A DNA stretch of 64,000 nucleotides from positions 1-64,000 of the forward strand of contig JANNZM010000050.1 of the NCBI GenBank assembly GCA_031410595.1. Direction: 5' to 3'. This DNA is from JANMCE01 sp031410595. GTDB taxonomy: Bacteria; Actinomycetota; Acidimicrobiia; Acidimicrobiales; Ilumatobacteraceae. A model generated the notes under the pieces. That model worked only from the letters and a program-made list of their open reading frames with translations. It was not told the origin of the DNA and did no database searches. Shown one piece after another: positions 39,087 through 48,319 of this stretch. Each line of letters opens with the position of its first letter. The first letter of the stretch is position 1. Both the position numbers and the translations under genes were made by a program.

Positions 39087-42000
39087 GTGGTGGGCCGGAA
39101 TGGGAGTACGTGGAGCGCCCGCTCCTCGACCATCTCACATCGTTGAGTTGGTCGGTCTTGAATTGGCCCGCCGCCACGTCGAGTGACGAGGTCGAGCGTT
39201 CATCGGATCGGGCTGTGCTGCTGGAACAGCGCCTCCGGCGCCAGATGTTCGAACGCCATGTTGACCCGTCCGGCAACCGGTGGCTCGACGAGACGCGGCT
39301 GAACGCAGCGATTGCCGAGCTGCGATCCATGCCGGCGGGAGCGAAGCTGCTCGAAGCGAATCGGATGTCCACGGAGCTTCTCCTGAACGGCACGACCGTC
39401 GCCGGGCTCGAGGGCTGGGATGGTGGACGCAATCAGACGGTGAACTTCATCGACTGGGACCATCCCGAGAACAACGACTTCCTGGCGGTGTCGCAGTTCG
39501 CCGTGGCGACACCGGGGCAGCAGGCCGACATCCGTCCTGATGTCACGTTGTTCGTCAATGGCATCCCGCTCGTGGTGATCGAGGCCAAGGCGCCGGGGAA
39601 GCCGGTGACGGATGGGATTGAGCAGTTGCGTCGGTATGCGAACCAGCGCGGGAGCGCAACGCCGGAGGGTTCGGAGCAGTTGTTTTGGACGAATCAGTTC
39701 ACGGTGGCGACCACGTTCGAGAAGGCCGTCGTCGGCACGTTCACGGCACTGCCCGAGCACTACCTGGCGTGGAAGGACCCGCATCCGGTCGGGTTGGCCG
39801 AACTCGCCGCCGAGCGAGGCAAGGGCGTGGCACACGTGTCGCAGCAGGAGATCCTGGTGGCGGGGATGTTGGCGCCGGCTCGTCTGCTCGACATCGTGCG
39901 GCACTTCACGTTGTTCCAGGAGATCGATACCGGCACCACCGTCAAGGTGGTTGCCCGGTATCAGCAGCACAGGGCTGTGCAGAAGGCAATGACCCGCCTG
40001 TTGACGGGGAAGACGAAGACGCAGGACGGTCACGTTGATCGCCGGGGCGGGATCATCTGGCACACCCAGGGTTCGGGCAAGAGCCTCACGATGGTGTTCC
40101 TGATCCGGGCGATGCGAAGCCATCCGCTACTCCGTCGATTCAAGATCGTGCTCGTGACCGACCGGACCGATCTGCAGACTCAGCTTGGTAGTACGGCGCA
40201 ACTCACGGCGGAGACCGTGAAGGTTGGGACGAGTTCAAAAACGGTCAAGGAACTCGTAGCCAGCCCAACGGCAGACATCGTGATGGCGATGATCCAGAAG
40301 TACCGCGACACGCAAGATACCGGTAGACCGTCCGGTGAGGGGGTGGCCGGCGGTGAGTCGTTCGGGGTGTTGAACGACTCCGAAGACATTCTCGTGATGG
40401 TCGACGAGGCCCACCGTTCGCACACGAACACCGCACACGCGTTGTTGATGGCGTCGATGCCCAACGCGGCCCGGGTCGGGTTCACGGGCACGCCGATCAT
40501 CATGGGCAACCGGAAGAAGACCGAATCGATTTTCGGTGGGTTCTTGGACAAGTACACCTTGCGTGAGTCCGAAGCCGATGGCTCGACTGTGCCGATTTTC
40601 TACGAGGGCAAGACCACCGAGGCCGCCGTGGCAGGCGCGTCGAAAATGGATGACATCTTCCTGCGCTGGTTTTCCGGCCTCAGCGATGAACAACGCAAGA
40701 CGTTGGAGAGTAAGTACGCCACGGCGGCTCAGTTGCTCGAAGCACCGGAGATGATCCGTTGGAAATCCGAGGATCTCATCCGTCACTACGTGTCGACGGT
40801 GATGCCTGACGGCTTCAAAGCGCTGCTCGTGGCGACCAGCCGCGAGGCATGCGTGCGCTACCACTCAGCGCTCACAGCGGCCCGTGATGCGTTCGTCGCT
40901 GAAGTCGAGGAGGGGGCCAGGCGCTGGTTGCTCGCGCTGTGAAGGGTTCGATGCTCACTCGGGACGAGCAGCTGATCGCCGACGCGCTGCCGCGGCTCGA
41001 ACTGATCCGTGCCCTTACCTTCGAGCCCGTGATCTCAGGGGCGCAAAACGACCCTGCCTCGTACGCGCCGTGGACGGAGCCTGATGCCCAGGAGACACGC
41101 GTCGATCGGTTCAAGTCCAAGCTCGGGATGCCCGGCCCGAAGACCGATCCGCTGGCCATCCTCGTGGTCAAGTCGATGCTGCTGACCGGGTTCGACGCCC
41201 CTCAGGCGCAGGCGTTGTATCTCGATCGCCTCATCCAGGAGGCCGAACTGCTGCAGGCCATCGCCCGAGTGAACCGGACCGCATCGAAGAAGACCTACGG
41301 CCTGGTTGTCGACTACTACGGGGTGTCGTCGCAGCTGTCACAGGCGCTCAAGGCTTACGCCGGCGATCAGGGCGAAATCGATCCCGACGTCGACGGCGCG
41401 CTGCAGCCGTTGAGCGTCGAGATCGACAAACTCGCCCCGCAATGCGAACGGGTGCGCCAGATCTTCGTGCAACGAGGCATCGAACCGGTTGCCGATCCGG
41501 AGGTGATCGAGGCGTGCGTGCAGCTGCTCGAAGACGAGCGACTGCGAGCCGAGTTCGACGTCGCCCTCGGGTTACTTCAGGACACGTACAACACGGTGTC
41601 TCCCCGCCCAGCGATTCTCACCGTCGTGAACGAGGTGGTCCTGTTCACCGAGATCCAGATCCGAGTGCGGCGCCGGTACCGCGACACCGTCGATGGCGAC
41701 TTCGACCCACGGGTGTACAAGGAGAAGGTCCGCAAGCTCATCGACGATCACATCACCGTGCTCGACCTCACTCAGAAGATCGCGGCGGTGAAGATCACCG
41801 ACCCCGGGTTCCTCACCGCAGTCGGTCAGGCGCCGACGACCCGGGCCAAGGCATCGGAGATGGAACACGCGTTGCGTCACCACATCCGTCAACACCTTGA
41901 CGAAGACCCGGTGTACTTCGCCAAGTTGTCGGAGAAGCTCGGCGAAATCATCGAGCGGCTCAAGGACAACTTCGAGCAAATGGTCCTGGAGTTCAGCGCG

Positions 42001-42339
42001 CTTATCAAAAGCGAGAACGATGGCCGCAAGGACGAAGCCAACACCGGTCTCGATCCCGTCAAAGAACTGCCATTCCACGGAGTGTTGGCCGAATCCGTGA
42101 CCTCTTCTGCTCCCGAAGCGACCGCTGTCTTGGTCGAGGTTGTTAGAACTATTGTGGCCGTCATTCGGGCGCACCAGCTGATCGTCGGCTTCTGGGAGAA
42201 CCCGACCAAGCAGGACGAGATGCGGCGGGCCATCAAAGTGCGCCTGGACGACAGTGACCTGTTCGACTTCGGCGACCTTGATGAGCTGGCGGTCAAGGTG
42301 GTCGAGGTCGCTAAGGCCAACCGGCACCGGCTCACATGA
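39083..42339 (+). pseudogene. hsdR: Type I restriction subunit HsdR, split by a frameshift
   Basis: Two open frames make up one HsdR. The first (39083-40942, 619 aa) has the N-terminal PD-(D/E)xK nuclease site (DVTLFVNG…VVIEAKAPGK), Walker A TQGSGKSLT, the DEAH-type VDEAHRSH and VGFTGTPI. The second (40939-42339, 466 aa) carries the rest of the helicase core (LLTGFDAPQAQALYLDRLI; AIARVNRT) and the C-terminal helical domain. They meet at a GTGA overlap, and the second frame reads in protein-like fashion upstream of its start; one extra base in GGGGG at 40912-40916 gives a continuous 1085-aa chain. So this is a -1 base lesion or sequencing indel. A programmed frameshift cannot be excluded. Confidence 0.8.
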
Positions 42340-43088
42340 CCACCGTCGATGCCGTTGCAGACGAACGACTGCTGCATTCCCTCGGTGTGCTGGCCGTCGG
42401 CGACCTCGTGTTCAGCGTCGCGTCGCCCACCCGCGGGTCCCGGCTCGAAATTGTCGTCGAGCGTGACGCATCACTCTTACTGAAGGCTCCACCGATGGCC
42501 ACCACCGCCAGCGCACGAGAGTTCGTGGTCTCGAAACGGTCGTGGATCTACCGCCGCCTCGCCGAGAAAGACGCCCTCATCGGGCCACCGATGGTGAAGT
42601 CGTTCGTTCCCGGCGAAGGGTTCGCGTACCTAGGGCGAAGCTACCGCCTCGCCTTGGACGACGCGGGGGAGGACGTGCGGCTTGACCACGGCCGGTTCGT
42701 GATGTCGGCCGACACCGCACGAGGCGGTCGAGACACCATGCGCCGGTGGTACATCGCCGCTGGCCAGCCGTGGCTGCAACGCCGCGTCATTCCGTGGGCA
42801 TCCCGGGCCGGCGCCGAGACCGTTGAGATCGACGTTCGCGACCTCGGGTACCGCTGGGGTTCAGTCCGACCAACGGAGACACCGGCGCGAATCAACATCC
42901 ACTGGGCGACGCTGCAGCTACCTCCAAGCCTGATCGACTATGTGCTTGTGCACGAACTCGCCCACCTTTTCGAGCCGAACCACACCCCGGAGTTCTGGGC
43001 TATCGTCGGGCGGTTGATGCCTGGATACGACGCACGAAAAGCCTCGCTAGCCTCAATCGGCAAAAACGTCTGGCTCGGCCAGACGTAG
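42336..43088 (+). CDS. YgjP/SprT-type zinc metalloprotease (M48-like)
   Basis: 250 aa from ATG 42336, overlapping the hsdR stop. The C-terminal half has the zinc site YVLVHELAHLFEPNHTPEFW, with the HExxH and the downstream His, and INIHWATLQLPPSLIDYVLV before it. YgjP-type (DUF45) proteins are a known companion of type I restriction operons; their role there is not established. The gene is intact and appears to be the last of the hsd operon. Confidence 0.85.
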   Translation: MTTVDAVADERLLHSLGVLAVGDLVFSVASPTRGSRLEIVVERDASLLLKAPPMATTASAREFVVSKRSWIYRRLAEKDALIGPPMVKSFVPGEGFAYLGRSYRLALDDAGEDVRLDHGRFVMSADTARGGRDTMRRWYIAAGQPWLQRRVIPWASRAGAETVEIDVRDLGYRWGSVRPTETPARINIHWATLQLPPSLIDYVLVHELAHLFEPNHTPEFWAIVGRLMPGYDARKASLASIGKNVWLGQT

Positions 43089-43178
43089 CGCCTTGTCAGC
43101 GGCGCGTTGCGACCTCGGACGAGATGTCACACCCCTTCCGTACGATGGTGTCATGCCGAAGGTGAGGGGGTGCAGCTC

Positions 43179-43818
43179 GTGACGACCCCCAAGCGTGGCT
43201 TGCTGTACCACTTCACTCACGTCTCGAACTTGGCGTCAATCGCCGAGTACGGGATCTTCTGCGACTAGAACATCGAGGAGCCGCATCGGCTCACGACAGA
43301 TGTTGGTCAGCAAGGCATCAAAGTCGGGCGTCGGCTCCGACAGGTGCCGATTGTGCCGGGAGGCGTCGTTGCTGACTACGTACCTTTCTACTTTGCGGCG
43401 CGCTCACCGATGCTCGGCTCGATTCACACAGGCATGGTGCCGACCTACGCCGGCGGCCAGGAAGAAATCGTGTACCTCGTGACGGACATTGACCGAGTCG
43501 TCGAATCCGGGAGCGATTTCGTGTTCACGGATCGCAACGCCAAGCTCGACCTGGCGCAGTTTGAGAACGACCTTTCGCAGGTGGGAACACTCGTGGACTG
43601 GCCCCTGATGGAGGCCAAAATGTGGAACAACACCCCCCGAGGAACCAGACCGCATGGAACGGCGAATGGCCGAATTCCTCGTGCACCGACATGTCAAGTG
43701 GGATCTGATCATGGGGGTGGCAGCGATTGATGAAGGTCGGTGTCGAGAGGCTGAAGTCGTGTTGGCTACGATGGGCGTCACGGCCGCTGTCCGCCCGCGG
43801 CCGAACTGGTACTTCTGA
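43179..43818 (+). pseudogene. darT: DarT DNA ADP-ribosyltransferase toxin, double lesion
   Basis: DarT attaches ADP-ribose to thymidine in single-stranded DNA. From GTG 43179 (GAGGGGG upstream) the start LLYHFTHVSNLASIAEYG is DarT-like. In-frame TAG at 43266-43268 (codon 30) then interrupts it, and the same frame continues with the conserved GGVVADYVPFYFAARSPML and QEEIVYLVTDIDRV. After KMWNNT the frame is lost in CCCCCC (43633-43638); dropping one C restores PEEPDRMERRMAEFLVHR, the segment that holds the catalytic Glu, and the ending RPRPNWYF. Corrected, the protein is 212 aa, normal for DarT. The toxin is therefore doubly inactivated, while its antitoxin is intact. TACGAT at 43141 may be its -10 box. 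Confidence 0.85.
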
Positions 43819-44891
43819 TGACAGCCTTCCTTGAGTCCTCCGCCAATCTCCTCGAAGCCGATGTCGACGCGCTCGTCAACACGGTCAACACCGTGGGCGT
43901 GATGGGCAAGGGCATCGCCCTCCAGTTCAAGAATGCCTTCCCGGCGAACTTCAAGGCGTACGAACGGGCGTGCAAGGACAGTCGTGTTCGACTCGGCAAA
44001 ATGTTCGTCTTCGACGCTGGTCAGCTGATGAAGCCGCGCTGGATCATCAACTTTCCGACGAAGGGCCACTGGCGCTCGGGGTCCAAGATCTCCGACATCG
44101 CATCCGGTCTCGACGACTTGCGCCGCGTGATCGACGAGCTTGGGATTAAGTCGATCGCACTGCCTCCCCTGGGGTGTGGCAACGGTGGCCTCGAGTGGTC
44201 GGCCGTCCGTCCACTTATCGACGCGAAACTGGCTGACCTCGACACCGAGGTGCTCGTGTTCCCACCAGCGAGCACGCCAGCGGCATCTGCCATGTCGGTG
44301 GCCACACCGCGACCCACGTTGTCTCCAGGAAAGGCGGCTCTCGTTGGCATGGTTGGCCGCTATGCGCTCGTAGGCCTCGGCGCAAGCCTGATCGAAATTC
44401 AAAAGCTCATGTACTTCCTTCAGGAGGCTGGCGAAGATCTAGGACTTCGGTACGAGCACGCTCGCTACGGGCCGTATGCCGACAACCTCCGCCACGTTCT
44501 CAAAGCAGTGGAAGGACACCATCTCCGAGGGTTCGACGACGGCTCGAAGAAAGTGCAAGAAGCCGAGGTCATCGAAACTCTTCCTGGCGCAATGGCGGAA
44601 GCTGATGAGGCGTTGAGTGCCAACCCTGCGGTCGTTGAGCGGATGGGTCGTGTTTTTCGGCTGGTCGACGGCTTCGAATCCCCCTACGGACTTGAACTCC
44701 TTGCGAGTGTTCATTGGGTCTCGACACGCGACGACAACGGGCCTACTGATGAACTGGATGTCGCAGTCCAACGGGTTCAGGAATGGAGCGGGCGCAAGCA
44801 ACGCATGTTCACTGAGGGCCACATCGCCATCGCGTTCGAGCGCCTGCAAGCGCATGGGTGGCTTGTTCAGGTTCCAGTACTCGCGAAGTAG
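43818..44891 (+). CDS. darG: DarG antitoxin (macrodomain ADP-ribosylglycohydrolase)
   Basis: 357 aa from ATG 43818, overlapping the darT stop (TGATG). Residues 1-155 are a macrodomain that removes ADP-ribose from DNA: DALVNTVNTVGVMGKGIALQ and ALPPLGCGNGGLEW are the ligand loops. The C-terminal 190 residues (VGRYALVGLGASLIEIQKLM … EGHIAIAFERLQAHGWL) match the DarG C-terminal domain that sequesters DarT directly. Fully open. It may persist as a free DNA-repair activity or anti-toxin against other DarT copies. Confidence 0.9.
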   Translation: MTAFLESSANLLEADVDALVNTVNTVGVMGKGIALQFKNAFPANFKAYERACKDSRVRLGKMFVFDAGQLMKPRWIINFPTKGHWRSGSKISDIASGLDDLRRVIDELGIKSIALPPLGCGNGGLEWSAVRPLIDAKLADLDTEVLVFPPASTPAASAMSVATPRPTLSPGKAALVGMVGRYALVGLGASLIEIQKLMYFLQEAGEDLGLRYEHARYGPYADNLRHVLKAVEGHHLRGFDDGSKKVQEAEVIETLPGAMAEADEALSANPAVVERMGRVFRLVDGFESPYGLELLASVHWVSTRDDNGPTDELDVAVQRVQEWSGRKQRMFTEGHIAIAFERLQAHGWLVQVPVLAK

Positions 44892-44927
44892 CTCGAAGGC
44901 CCACCGTCGCCCGTTCGGCCCTGACGG

Positions 44928-45050
44928 CTAGGGGTCTCCGGCGAGGCGGAGGGCGTCGTAAATGGCGGCGTGGAGGTTGCGGCTCGCGACGGCGTCACCA
45001 ATGCAGAAGAGCTGATAGTGGCCGTCTGGGTTGCGAACGAGCGACTGAGG
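44928..45050 (-). pseudogene. 3' remnant of a flavin oxidoreductase gene
   Basis: On the minus strand 38 residues (SLVRNPDGHYQLFCIGDAVA…) match the C-terminus of the complete flavin oxidoreductase encoded at 48759-50810; I count 33 of 38 identical. The corresponding DNA (44941-45052 and 48775-48886) is visibly similar. The rest of the gene is missing upstream. It marks a duplicated or truncated gene end flanking the vapBC/LigD/MNT-HEPN segment. Confidence 0.8.
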
Positions 45051-45098
45051 TGCGAAGCCGCGCCCATTGACGACGGCGGGGTTTCTTTCGTCTCGGCG

Positions 45099-45119
45099 AT
45101 GTGCTACAATGAAGCACAT
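45099..45119 (+). promoter_or_regulatory. vapBC promoter and autoregulatory operator
   Basis: Seven-base perfect arms (atgtgct at 45099-45105 and agcacat at 45113-45119) around a 7-base spacer. The -10-like TACAAT (45105-45110) lies inside, 7 bases before the vapB start, so the promoter appears leaderless and would be closed by VapB/VapC binding. Confidence 0.6.
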
Positions 45120-45381
45120 GGAAGAGGTCGGGATCCGATTGCTGAAGCAAAACGCGTCCGCCGTGGTCGCTCGGGCGGCGGCAGGAGAAACGGTCACGAT
45201 CACCGATCGAGGACGGCTCGTCGCTCTGTTGACCCCTATTCCGGCGACAGCCGTGCAAGCTCTTCTCGCAGCAGGTCGTGGTCGCAAGGCGCGACGCGAT
45301 GTCGCTGGCCTACCGTCGCCTGCGCCGGGGCCAGATCTCTCGGGCACTCTTGCGGCGATGCGCGACGCAGAGCGGTACTGA
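45118..45381 (+). CDS. vapB: VapB-type (Phd/YefM-fold) antitoxin
   Basis: 87 aa from ATG 45118 (in-frame ATG 45109 is also possible). Residues 2-43 are the Phd/YefM DNA-binding fold: VGIRLLKQNASAVVARAAAG followed by ETVTITDRGRLVALL. The C-terminal 40 residues are flexible, as in antitoxins that bind the toxin. It ends 2 bases before the PIN toxin gene. It should bind its own promoter. Confidence 0.85.
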   Translation: MEEVGIRLLKQNASAVVARAAAGETVTITDRGRLVALLTPIPATAVQALLAAGRGRKARRDVAGLPSPAPGPDLSGTLAAMRDAERY

Positions 45382-45383
45382 GC

Positions 45384-45776
45384 TTGGCGCACTACATCGA
45401 CACTTCGGCGCTTGTGAAGCTGGTAGTCGCCGAGCGCGAGACGGCGGCTCTGCAGGCTTGGTTTGCCGAAGCCGATCGCGCTCCTGTTTCGTGCGACCTT
45501 GCCCGAACCGAACTCGTTCGAGCAGTCCGACGTGCTGCACCTGACCGCGTCGTGCAGGCCAGGGAGGTTCTTGATTCGGTGACGCTCATCGAGACGACGA
45601 CCGCGATCTTCGAAGATGCCGGTCTGCTCGATCCAACAATCCTGCGCACGCTTGATGCGGTCCACATCGCAGCGGCCCTCGTTCTCGGCGACGACCTCGA
45701 AGGCATGGTCACCTACGACGACCGGATGGCCGAGGCTGCCCGAGCGAACGGCATCGCTGTCGTCGCTCCGGCCTGA
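45384..45776 (+). CDS. vapC: VapC-type PIN-domain ribonuclease toxin
   Basis: 130 aa from TTG 45384, directly after vapB. The four acidic PIN residues are present: Asp in YIDTSALVKL, Glu in LARTELVRAV, Asp in TLDAVHIAAAL and Asp in MVTYDDRM. VapC toxins cut tRNA or rRNA and are held in check by VapB. No lesion seen. Confidence 0.88.
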   Translation: MAHYIDTSALVKLVVAERETAALQAWFAEADRAPVSCDLARTELVRAVRRAAPDRVVQAREVLDSVTLIETTTAIFEDAGLLDPTILRTLDAVHIAAALVLGDDLEGMVTYDDRMAEAARANGIAVVAPA

Positions 45777-45805
45777 CCAAGACGGGGTCCTGTCGGAGTT
45801 CCTCA

Positions 45806-46786
45806 TCACCCTGCGCAGTCGGGCTCGTTCTTACGATGAGCGTTGGCGCGGCGTTTCCCCTCGTGCATAGCCGCGACTCGTGGAATGGGGATCTCGTGAC
45901 CTTCGGCGATGAGGTCCGCGGGGATCATCTGGGGAGCAGCGAGTGACGCTTGCCAGGGATTCCGATCGCCCAAGCGCTCAATGGCGTTGAGGATCGTGAA
46001 GTCGGCCGGAGTGACGCGGTCGAGTTCGTCCCAGGTAACAGGGAATGAGACGGGCAGACCCGGACGAGCGCGCGGACTGTACGCCGCAGCCACGGTGGCG
46101 CCGCCCGATCGCGTGGCGTCGATGAACACCTTTCCTTCTCGGTCCGCTTTCAGAAACGCAGTCGTAGCGGTCGCTGGGTCGAGCTGTTCCACTCGTCGCG
46201 CGATCGCTCGCGTTGCTGCGGCTGCGTCGTCCATCGTCACGTTTGCCGCGATGGGTACGAACACGTGAAGGCCCTTGGCGCCGCTCGTCTTCACGGCCCC
46301 GATGAGGCCCGAATCAGTGAGCGCCTGGTGAACAAGATGCGCAGCCGTCACCGTTTTTGCGAAGTCGGTGTCGCTCGGGGGATCGAGGTCGATGACCAGA
46401 TGGGTTGCATGATCGGGCTGGTCTGCCAGCGTCAGTGTTGGGTGATATTCGACGGCTCGCTGGTTGGCGAACCACAACAACGTGCGGCGATCGTTGCACA
46501 GGGCGTACATAACGGTCCGCTTGGATGCCTCGGCCCAGACCGGCGTGGTCGCCACCCAGTTGGGCGTGTACTTCGGCACATTCTTCTGCATGAAAGGGCC
46601 CTGACCGCTCGTCACCCGTATGACGGACAGCGGCCGGTTCTTCAGCTCGGGGAGGATGCGATCATGCACGGCGTCCAGGTAGTTCACCAGGTCGCGTTTC
46701 GCTACGCCCGCGCCGTCGAACAAGGTTTGATCGAGGTTCGTGAACTCAACCCCGGCGCGGCTTTCGAGCTTTGGCTTCTCTGCCAT
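45806..46786 (-). CDS. Stand-alone LigD-type polymerase domain protein
   Basis: 326 aa from ATG 46786. Matches the polymerase/primase domain of bacterial NHEJ ligase D: THLVIDLDPPSD holds the catalytic Asp pair, KTSGAKGLHVFVPI and the RSGGATVAAAYSPRARPGLP segment follow. The N-terminus (VEFTNLDQTLFDGAGVAKRD) is typical. The ligase and phosphoesterase domains are absent, and no Ku gene is in the window. Orphan PolDom proteins occur in actinobacteria and can act in gap filling or primer synthesis. It is encoded between two toxin-antitoxin pairs, convergent with the first. Confidence 0.85.
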   Translation of the reverse strand: MAEKPKLESRAGVEFTNLDQTLFDGAGVAKRDLVNYLDAVHDRILPELKNRPLSVIRVTSGQGPFMQKNVPKYTPNWVATTPVWAEASKRTVMYALCNDRRTLLWFANQRAVEYHPTLTLADQPDHATHLVIDLDPPSDTDFAKTVTAAHLVHQALTDSGLIGAVKTSGAKGLHVFVPIAANVTMDDAAAATRAIARRVEQLDPATATTAFLKADREGKVFIDATRSGGATVAAAYSPRARPGLPVSFPVTWDELDRVTPADFTILNAIERLGDRNPWQASLAAPQMIPADLIAEGHEIPIPRVAAMHEGKRRANAHRKNEPDCAG

Positions 46787-46811
46787 CAACGGAGCGTACC
46801 GCCGGGCCGGC

Positions 46812-47246
46812 TCAGGCGTCGGCTGTCAGCAGAGTGAAGAGCTCGCCGGCGGCTGCGACATTCAACTTCTTGTCGAAGCAGGCGAAGGTCGAGCATTCGG
46901 GTAGTGCACGTCGTGCTGCGTTTGCCGTTGCGAGGTGGACTGCGTCGAAACCGCGCAAGGGGTACCGCGCTACGAGAGTTGCGGCTTCTAACTCGATCTG
47001 AGTGTCGGAGCTGACCGGGAGAAATCGGCCCTCGTTCCAGTCGGTGAGAAAGACCGTTGCAAGTACTTGCGCGACTTCGATGGGCACTTCGCCGGAGCGC
47101 GCTTTGCCATAGAACGCAGCGACCACTTCGACACGCGCGAGTGACGAGGTTATTAGGCCTCCTGATAGTGACCGAACGGCATCATGGTGGTCCTCATCGG
47201 CATAGAGCTTGACCATGGCCGACGAGTCGAGATACGTCGCAGTCAC
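46812..47246 (-). CDS. vapC: VapC-type PIN-domain toxin
   Basis: 144 aa. PIN-domain acidic residues are in TYLDSSAMVKLY, LARVEVVAAF, GFDAVHLATA and FACFDKKLN. It follows the ribbon-helix-helix antitoxin with a 4-base overlap. Probably an RNase toxin; the target is not predictable. Confidence 0.85.
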   Translation of the reverse strand: MTATYLDSSAMVKLYADEDHHDAVRSLSGGLITSSLARVEVVAAFYGKARSGEVPIEVAQVLATVFLTDWNEGRFLPVSSDTQIELEAATLVARYPLRGFDAVHLATANAARRALPECSTFACFDKKLNVAAAGELFTLLTADA

Positions 47247-47554
47247 CCGCGGCCGGTGGACACGAACTCAGACAGAGGTGTGCCCCGCCCCGCGGCCGCC
47301 ATTGCTGCGGCGACGACTGCCGGGTCTGGCCGCTCAGTTTCGCCCGACGCGGCGACTGGCTTCGGCACGACGAGCCCAGCGTGACGGAGCCGCTCCCGTA
47401 AGGAATCCACCAATCCGCCGGCCGAGGCAGGATCAAGCGCGGCTCGAAGCAGATCGTTCGCGTACTGGTTCAGCGAGATGCCCTCCTCGTGGGCGCGATT
47501 CTTGGCCATCTCCGCCAGTTCCCGGTCGACGCGAATCGTAAGAATTGATGACAT
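47243..47554 (-). CDS. vapB: Ribbon-helix-helix antitoxin (VapB type)
   Basis: 103 aa from ATG 47554. N-terminal RHH fold (SSILTIRVDRELAEMAKNRA) and a long, disordered Pro/Ala/Glu-rich C-terminal tail that should bind the PIN toxin encoded just downstream (4-base overlap). A near-perfect inverted repeat lies over its start and upstream. Confidence 0.82.
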   Translation of the reverse strand: MSSILTIRVDRELAEMAKNRAHEEGISLNQYANDLLRAALDPASAGGLVDSLRERLRHAGLVVPKPVAASGETERPDPAVVAAAMAAAGRGTPLSEFVSTGRG

Positions 47555-47583
47555 GAAATCACGATACTGCTATCATGACATCA
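47546..47583 (-). promoter_or_regulatory. Operator of the second vapBC pair
   Basis: Arms TGATGACATGA (47546-47556) and TCATGACATCA (47573-47583) match as inverted repeats in 10 of 11 positions, flanking a 16-base spacer. The start codon of vapB lies in the first arm and a TATCGT that could be its -10 is in the spacer. Confidence 0.5.
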
Positions 47584-47639
47584 CAGTCAACGGATTCAGT
47601 CGTCCCGACTCACCAATTGGGCCTCCTGCTCTACCAGAG

Positions 47640-47677
47640 TGTCTCATCTACGGGACATGTGTCTTATAAATGAGACA
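47640..47677 (+). promoter_or_regulatory. Repeats and promoter of the MNT/HEPN pair
   Basis: TGTCTCAT (47640), TGTCTTAT (47660) and the reverse-complement ATGAGACA (47670) occur within 38 bases; the last two form an inverted repeat over a TATAAA that fits a -10 box. The MNT gene start (GTG 47699) follows with AAGGTG as ribosome site. The three half-sites suggest regulation by the gene's own HTH-containing protein. Confidence 0.5.
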
Positions 47678-47698
47678 TTGGTGGTGTAAGGTGAATCC

Positions 47699-48319
47699 GT
47701 GAACGTAAGTGCGCCGATACTCGACATCGTGCCAGGGCCGCGGGGTCTTCTGCTTACTGCACTGTGCCGGTTAACGGGCAGTTGCACGGGACGAGAACTG
47801 GCCGCCCAAGCCGGGGTGCCCACAGCTACGACCGCACGAATTCTCGCAGAGTTCGTCGAAATCGGGCTCGTGGATTCCCTGCCCGCTGGCCGAGCTGTGC
47901 TCTACCGCTTACGGCGTGATCATCTCCTCGCACAGGCCGTGGTCTCGCTATCCTCGGCACGATTCGATCTGGTGGATGAACTCCGCAACTACCTAAAGAA
48001 GTGGCCAGAACCTGCCGTGGCCGCGTGGTTGTTTGGCTCGGCAGCCCGAGGCGATGGGAACCGCGAATCGGACATCGATCTTTTCCTCGTCGCTGGCGAA
48101 GCACCAGCAACAGACGCTTGGCAGCGGCAGGTTGGCGAACTCGCAACGCATGTCGAACACCTCACGGGTAACGATGCACAAATTGTCGAACACACTGTTT
48201 CTTCCTTTTGTGAACTAGACGCCAACCGATCTCCGATAACCAGGGCGTTGCGCGTTGATGGCATCGAGCTGGTTGACAGTTCCTGGGCTGCGATTGCAGC
48301 CGCAGGTGGGCGAGTCTGA
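47699..48319 (+). CDS. HTH-fused MNT-type nucleotidyltransferase (antitoxin-like)
   Basis: 206 aa from GTG 47699. Residues about 10-75 form a winged helix (RELAAQAGVPTATTARILAE). Residues about 95-200 are a minimal nucleotidyltransferase with the full motif LFGSAARGDGNRESDIDLFL (GS-x10-DxD). In MNT/HEPN modules the MNT protein neutralises the HEPN toxin by adding AMP. It is coupled to the next gene by a 4-base overlap, and probably represses its own promoter through the winged helix. Confidence 0.8.
   Translation: MNVSAPILDIVPGPRGLLLTALCRLTGSCTGRELAAQAGVPTATTARILAEFVEIGLVDSLPAGRAVLYRLRRDHLLAQAVVSLSSARFDLVDELRNYLKKWPEPAVAAWLFGSAARGDGNRESDIDLFLVAGEAPATDAWQRQVGELATHVEHLTGNDAQIVEHTVSSFCELDANRSPITRALRVDGIELVDSSWAAIAAAGGRV

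Noticed and set aside
40900..40945. Programmed -1 frameshift in hsdR
   Set aside because: No classic slippery heptamer or downstream stem is evident, and other homopolymer lesions are nearby; a lesion or indel error is simpler.
44928..45809. 293-codon minus-strand frame overlapping the first vapBC pair
   Set aside because: Only its last 38-40 codons resemble a protein (the flavin oxidoreductase end); the rest is antisense to vapB and vapC.
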